NCBI GenBank assembly: GCA_050633265.1
Contig: JBOEGE010000005.1
Location: forward strand, 248,001-312,000
Source: JBLHZY01 sp050633265
Lineage (GTDB): Bacteria > Pseudomonadota > Alphaproteobacteria > Rhodobacterales > Rhodobacteraceae
DNA: 64,000 nucleotides
Direction: 5' to 3'
Shown here piece by piece: positions 60,530-64,000 of the stretch; the first letter of the stretch is position 1; each line of letters starts with the position of its first letter. The notes beneath the pieces are model-generated. The model was not told the origin of the DNA and did not search any database. It saw nothing but the letters and a program-made list of their open reading frames with translations. A program made the translations under genes and the position numbers.

Positions 60530-60874
60530 ATGCGTATCGGCGAACTTGCACAGAAATCTGGCGTCAGTCGGGACACCATCCGGTTCTACGAACGCAACGG
60601 CCTCATCACCTCAACCGTCGAGGACAGCGAGACGAACAGCTATCGCAACTACGAAGAAGACAGCCTCATCTGGCTTCAGTTTTTTGCAGGCGCAAGGGAA
60701 GCAGGCATGTCCGTCGCTGACCTGCGCTCAATTGTGGAGGCCACCGCAAAAAGCTGCGACCGAGACGTCGCCCGCGCCGTCCTCCAACGCAAAATCCAAG
60801 AGTTGAAAGAGCGGGAAGACCAGATTGGAAAGGTGATCCGATTTCTGGAAACCACTTTGTCTGGGTCCGGATAA
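60530..60874 (+). CDS. MerR-family regulator
   Basis: The 114-residue protein has the MerR winged helix (MRIGELAQKSGVSRDTIRFYERNGLI) and a dimerisation helix (QRKIQELKEREDQIGKVIRFLETTL). One cysteine (KSCDRD) lies where metal- or redox-sensing members carry ligands, but a metal site is not evident. It probably controls the divergent flavoprotein gene. Confidence 0.9.
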   Translation: MRIGELAQKSGVSRDTIRFYERNGLITSTVEDSETNSYRNYEEDSLIWLQFFAGAREAGMSVADLRSIVEATAKSCDRDVARAVLQRKIQELKEREDQIGKVIRFLETTLSGSG

Positions 60875-60897
60875 CCCCCCCCGTGCCTCAAGTGCCC

Positions 60898-61018
60898 TCC
60901 GCAGCTGTCAAATCACCCAAAGCCTTGATGGTGCAGTGCTTTCAACCGAAAGCGCACCGAAACTGGGGCTGATCGCTGCGGCGCGTTAAGGCGCGGGAAT
61001 GGCGGGTTAGCGCCTGAA
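60898..61018 (+). pseudogene. Remnant of a second, diverged lipoprotein gene 3' end
   Basis: The plus strand reads CQITQSLDGAVLSTESAPKLGLIAAAR and stop (60989), against YQITQGLDSAVLSTESATKLGLIEVER in the intact gene at 57404. About 30 bp after the stop also match. There is no start or upstream part. It is a right-hand copy of the repeat bounding the antiporter / oxidoreductase / MerR segment. Confidence 0.8.
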
Positions 61019-61110
61019 TAGACGGATGCGGCGCAGCTAATGTCCGATTTTAGGAACCATAGAATAACTCGCAGACAATTCGACTCGAACGTGGACCTTG
61101 AGTAATAGAG

Positions 61111-61764
61111 TTAAACGGGCAACAGAAGGTATTCAGCAAAGTCTTCAGTAAACTCAAAACGGGCTGTATTGTTGTGCGTTGTTTCAATGATCGCATCATA
61201 ATTTTGCATCACCTTCAACATCGGTTTCAAGTTGTCGTGTTCTTCAAAATAATAAGAGAAAATGGGATTCTCTGGGTCGAAATTATAGGACCATTTCTTG
61301 GAACCAATAATGAATTCACGAATGAATGGCTCGCTAGCTATATCGTCTCGCATTTCCGCTACAAGTCTTGGCATCTTTTCTTCAAGCTTTTGGAAGCTCC
61401 GAGACACTACAATAGCAAATCCGCGAATGCCTAGATACGCACGCATCTCGGCAAGGGTTTTCCACTCTCTAAGCTGATCTTTAGAATGACTGGTGACATC
61501 CACGTCTACAAGCCTGCTACAGGTCTGACAGAGCCAAATACCATTTTCCGTAGCGGCTCGTTCCTCGGCAGTCAAACTACGATCATACCTCGGCCCACCT
61601 ACAGCAGCAGCAGTAATATGCGCGGCAACACCAATGCTAGAGCTATCATTGGCACCGTCCGGTCCAATGGTCGGACGCAAACAGGTCTGATTTGAACAAC
61701 GGTAACCTGCGCGTTGCGCAATTATTCTTATTACGGGAGCTTTAAAATCATCACGGTTTGCCAT
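61111..61764 (-). CDS. HNH-like domain protein of unknown function
   Basis: The 217-residue protein has an N-terminal zinc/HNH-like region: YRCSNQTCLRPTIGP, IGVAAHITAAAVGGPRYDRSLTAEERAATENGIWLCQTCSRLVDVD. The AHI-x-AA-x-x-GGPRYD ... NGIWLCxxC pattern is shared by a family I recall in mobile and defence-linked proteins. The C-terminal half (EFIIGSKKWSYNFDPENPIFSYYFEEHDNLKPML) is unassigned. The gene is clearly AT-richer than its neighbours and stands alone, suggesting transfer. Nuclease activity is not proven by the sequence. Confidence 0.7.
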   Translation of the reverse strand: MANRDDFKAPVIRIIAQRAGYRCSNQTCLRPTIGPDGANDSSSIGVAAHITAAAVGGPRYDRSLTAEERAATENGIWLCQTCSRLVDVDVTSHSKDQLREWKTLAEMRAYLGIRGFAIVVSRSFQKLEEKMPRLVAEMRDDIASEPFIREFIIGSKKWSYNFDPENPIFSYYFEEHDNLKPMLKVMQNYDAIIETTHNNTARFEFTEDFAEYLLLPV

Positions 61765-62027
61765 GTGTAGAACACTACGGCGTCAGACGTGTTGTGAAAA
61801 GTGATCGTTGTACGCGTCGGTGAAAAAGTCGGCTTCGTCCCGCAAAGCCGCCCTTTGAAATATTGATTGCCACATCTAAAGCGGTGTTAAAAATGTCAAA
61901 TTTGCGAAAAGGGAACGACCCTTAGCGTTGATCCTCTCGCCTTCCCGAGACGACAAGCCACCAAGTGGAAAGCGAATATACGACACCCAGAATAGGCCGC
62001 GCATCTCCTTTCTCGCCCCCCCCAAAC
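61765..62027. other. Non-coding gap with no identified element
   Basis: Between the HNH-like gene start and the degP-like gene's terminator (314 bp from start codon to stop codon, terminator included) no open frame with a ribosome site, tRNA or repeat was found. The left part is AT-richer and holds the promoter of the HNH-like gene on the minus strand. Confidence 0.6.
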
Positions 62028-62061
62028 AAAAAGGGCGGCCCCGCAAGGCCGCCCCTTTTTT
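62028..62061. terminator. Terminator after the Do-type protease gene
   Basis: GGGCGGCC (62033-62040) pairs with GGCCGCCC (62047-62054). T-runs follow on both strands (TTTTTT at 62056-62061; AAAAA at 62028-62032), so it can stop transcription from either side. Confidence 0.9.
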
Positions 62062-62078
62062 ATCTGCGCCTTTAGCGG

Positions 62079-63617
62079 CTATTCAACGCTCAGCGCGACA
62101 AAGCGCGGGTCACCAGAGCGGTTGATCAACAAGAGCAGGGATTTGCGCCCGGCCTCTTTTGTATCTTTCACCCGCGCCTCCAACTCCTCGACCGATTTGA
62201 TCTTTTGCTGGCCGGCCTCGGTGATCACATCGCCCGCGCGAAGCCCCTTCTCAAAGGCCTCCGATGCTTCATCTACAGCCGTCACAACCAAGCCATTGAT
62301 CGAGCCAGGCAGCCCAAGCTGGGCGCGAAACTCATCACTCATCGGCAGCAATGTCAGCCCCATCAACTCCTGCTCAGCGGGGGCCTCTTCGGGGGCTTCG
62401 GCGGCAACAGGCGTTGCACCGGCCTCGGCATCTTCGCGCCGCGCCAGCGTGACCAATAGCGTCTGGGTTTTGCCATCGCGCAGCACAACAACCCGCACCG
62501 CTTTGCCAACTTCGGTATTGCCAACCTGGCGCACCAGCCCGCGCACATCTTCCACGTCGCGCCCATCAAAGGTCTGGATCAGATCGCCGCCCTTGATGCC
62601 CGCATCCGCCGCAGGCCCCTCGGGCACATCCGTCACCAATGCGCCTGCGGCCTTTTCAAGCCCCATCGCTTCGGCCACGTCTTCCGTCACATCCTGAATG
62701 CGCACGCCAAGCCAGCCGCGCCGGGTTTCGCCGAATTCTTTAAGCTGCGCGACGACCTTGGTCACCACCGAAGAAGACATCGCAAAACCGATCCCGATCG
62801 AGCCGCCATTGGGCGAAAGAATGGCCGTGTTTACGCCGATTACAGCGCCATCCATGTTAAACAGAGGGCCGCCCGAATTGCCTCGGTTGATCGCCGCATC
62901 TGTCTGAATGTAATCATCATAAGTGCCGCTCAGCGCGCGGTTGCGGGCCGAAACGATCCCCGCAGAAACCGAAAAGCCCTGCCCCAATGGATTGCCCATC
63001 GCCATAACCCAATCGCCAACACGGGCAATATCGCTATCGCCAAAAGCCACAAATTTCAGCGGCTTATCGCTCTCAACTTTGAGCAAGGCGATGTCTGTCT
63101 TTGGATCGGTCCCGATCAGTTTGGCTTCCAGCTCGCCGCCCTCAAAGAACTCAATGGTGATCTCATCCGCGCCTTCAATCACGTGATTATTGGTGACGAT
63201 ATAACCATCCTCAGAGATCACAAAACCCGAGCCAAGCGCCTGCGAACGGCGGTTTTTCGGCGCGGTTTGATCGCCCTCGTCGCCGCTGCCTTCATCGCCG
63301 CTGCCATTGCCGCCATCCGGGTTCATGAAATCGCGAAAGAAATCCTCAAACGGAGAGCCATCAGGAAAGTTGGGAAAACCGGGGCCAGGGTTTGTTGGCG
63401 CGGCAACCATCGTGGCGGTGGTGATATTCACCACGGCCGGGCTCACTTTTTCCGCAAGATCCGCAAAGCTTTCCGGCGCGCCGCGCGCCCCTGCCTGTGC
63501 GATCTGGGCAAGCAAAAGAACCGCCCCCAAAAGCAACGCCATGAAAGCGCGCGCGAAGGGATGCGTTAAAGGGTGCAAGCTTTGGCGATGAGCCACTTTG
63601 GCGGAGGACACACTCAT
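62079..63617 (-). CDS. Do/DegP-family periplasmic serine protease
   Basis: From ATG 63617 the 512-residue protein has a signal peptide (FARAFMALLLGAVLLLAQIAQAGA). The trypsin-like domain shows YIVTNNHVIEGAD (His), TDIALLKV (Asp) and NRGNSGGPLFN (Ser). Two PDZ domains follow (RRGWLGVRIQDVTEDVAEAMGL; GLVVTAVDEASEAFEKGLRAGDVI). It degrades or refolds damaged envelope proteins. A Gly/Asp/Glu-rich insert (GSGDEGSGDEG) lies before the catalytic core. In contrast to the protein at 6979, the whole triad is intact. Confidence 0.95.
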   Translation of the reverse strand: MSVSSAKVAHRQSLHPLTHPFARAFMALLLGAVLLLAQIAQAGARGAPESFADLAEKVSPAVVNITTATMVAAPTNPGPGFPNFPDGSPFEDFFRDFMNPDGGNGSGDEGSGDEGDQTAPKNRRSQALGSGFVISEDGYIVTNNHVIEGADEITIEFFEGGELEAKLIGTDPKTDIALLKVESDKPLKFVAFGDSDIARVGDWVMAMGNPLGQGFSVSAGIVSARNRALSGTYDDYIQTDAAINRGNSGGPLFNMDGAVIGVNTAILSPNGGSIGIGFAMSSSVVTKVVAQLKEFGETRRGWLGVRIQDVTEDVAEAMGLEKAAGALVTDVPEGPAADAGIKGGDLIQTFDGRDVEDVRGLVRQVGNTEVGKAVRVVVLRDGKTQTLLVTLARREDAEAGATPVAAEAPEEAPAEQELMGLTLLPMSDEFRAQLGLPGSINGLVVTAVDEASEAFEKGLRAGDVITEAGQQKIKSVEELEARVKDTKEAGRKSLLLLINRSGDPRFVALSVE

Positions 63618-64000
63618 ATCAATTCGATCCTTTTTGATCTTCGATCCTGAAATGCGATGTGCAAAGCGCGCCGGTTCAGGCACAGCTCTGGATCGCTCTG
63701 ACACCATCATAAGATAGGGGGCCGCGCGCGCAACACAAACCCAATCGCAAACTTTCAATCCCGCGTGAGTTAGCCGTGTGCGTATTCCCGCTCAAAACGA
63801 GGGCGGCCAGAACATTGCGGCGCGCCATTGGCAGAAAACGCCATGGCCAGGGAGAGCGGGAGGGAAGGAGAGGGAGATGATCAATTGCGTGCTTGGAGGA
63901 ATGCCCAAGCCAATATCGGCCCCCATGGAAAGAGAGAATGTGTGTGTATGTGAGAAATTTGAGGCCGGGCAATATCGGCCAGCGCGCAGATGATGCGCAA
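63618..64000. other. Window end without an identified gene
   Basis: The 383 bp upstream of the protease hold its promoter on the minus strand. No convincing coding frame was found. A short direct repeat CAATATCGGCC occurs at about 63911-63921 and 63970-63980. A gene may start beyond the edge. Confidence 0.5.

Noticed and set aside
63676..63993. Small open frames on both strands at the window end
   Set aside because: None has a ribosome site, family likeness or consistent codon use; they lie in the promoter region of the protease gene.

Overview
The window looks like chromosomal DNA of an alphaproteobacterium of the Rhodobacterales (Roseobacter group). The evidence is high GC coding on both strands, a glyQ / DUF6446-like / glyS operon, a folE2-type GTP cyclohydrolase, an apparent SAM-II riboswitch in front of metZ, and an ftsY / DMT transporter / septation protein A cluster. 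This taxonomic call is inference from gene content and layout; no database was searched. No rRNA, tRNA or CRISPR array was seen.

Left host block (1-15371): the start of a cell wall hydrolase gene, a PPDK-like enzyme, the glycyl-tRNA synthetase operon, a secreted SPOR / peptidoglycan-binding / pseudo-protease protein, TrkH, FolE2, MetZ with its riboswitch and attenuator, an alpha/beta hydrolase, a GST, and the 3' part of a membrane protein gene that is broken by a prophage.

Prophage (about 15372-46110, roughly 30.7 kb): a transposable phage with a mosaic genome. The left third is Mu-like: a CI/LexA-type repressor facing a run of small early genes, a DDE transposase A (D353, D422, E484), an AAA+ target protein B, a DUF3164 protein, HU, GemA and a MuF-domain protein. 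The virion part is laid out like P2. Portal (Q) and terminase (P) run leftward together with a neck protein and the lysis genes. Protease/scaffold (O), capsid (N), head completion (L), V, W, J, I, H, sheath FI, tube FII, E/E' with a T6G frameshift site, tape measure T, U, X and D run rightward. An Ogr-like zinc finger sits in the early operon and no Mor/C-type activator was seen, so late control probably came with the P2-type module. The endolysin is fused to a three-helix holin-like membrane domain. Transposase-site-like repeats (AATTGGAATG) lie at both ends and also inside the prophage. The prophage splits a 223-codon membrane protein gene, and the two halves rejoin in frame if CCAAA is taken as the target duplication.

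Right host block (46111-64000): the 5' piece of the split gene, then septation protein A, a DMT transporter, FtsY, a YhhN-family protein, an AlkB-type alkane monooxygenase, a small secreted protein, XseA, PurD, PurU, a VCBS-repeat protein, a [2Fe-2S] ferredoxin and a peptidoglycan-binding lipoprotein. After this comes a small, probably acquired segment (a Ca2+/Na+ antiporter, an FAD-dependent NADH dehydrogenase-like enzyme and a MerR regulator). It is bounded by a diverged second copy of the lipoprotein gene's 3' end. Next are a lone AT-richer gene with an HNH-like domain and a Do/DegP-type periplasmic protease. The last 380 bp hold nothing that could be identified.
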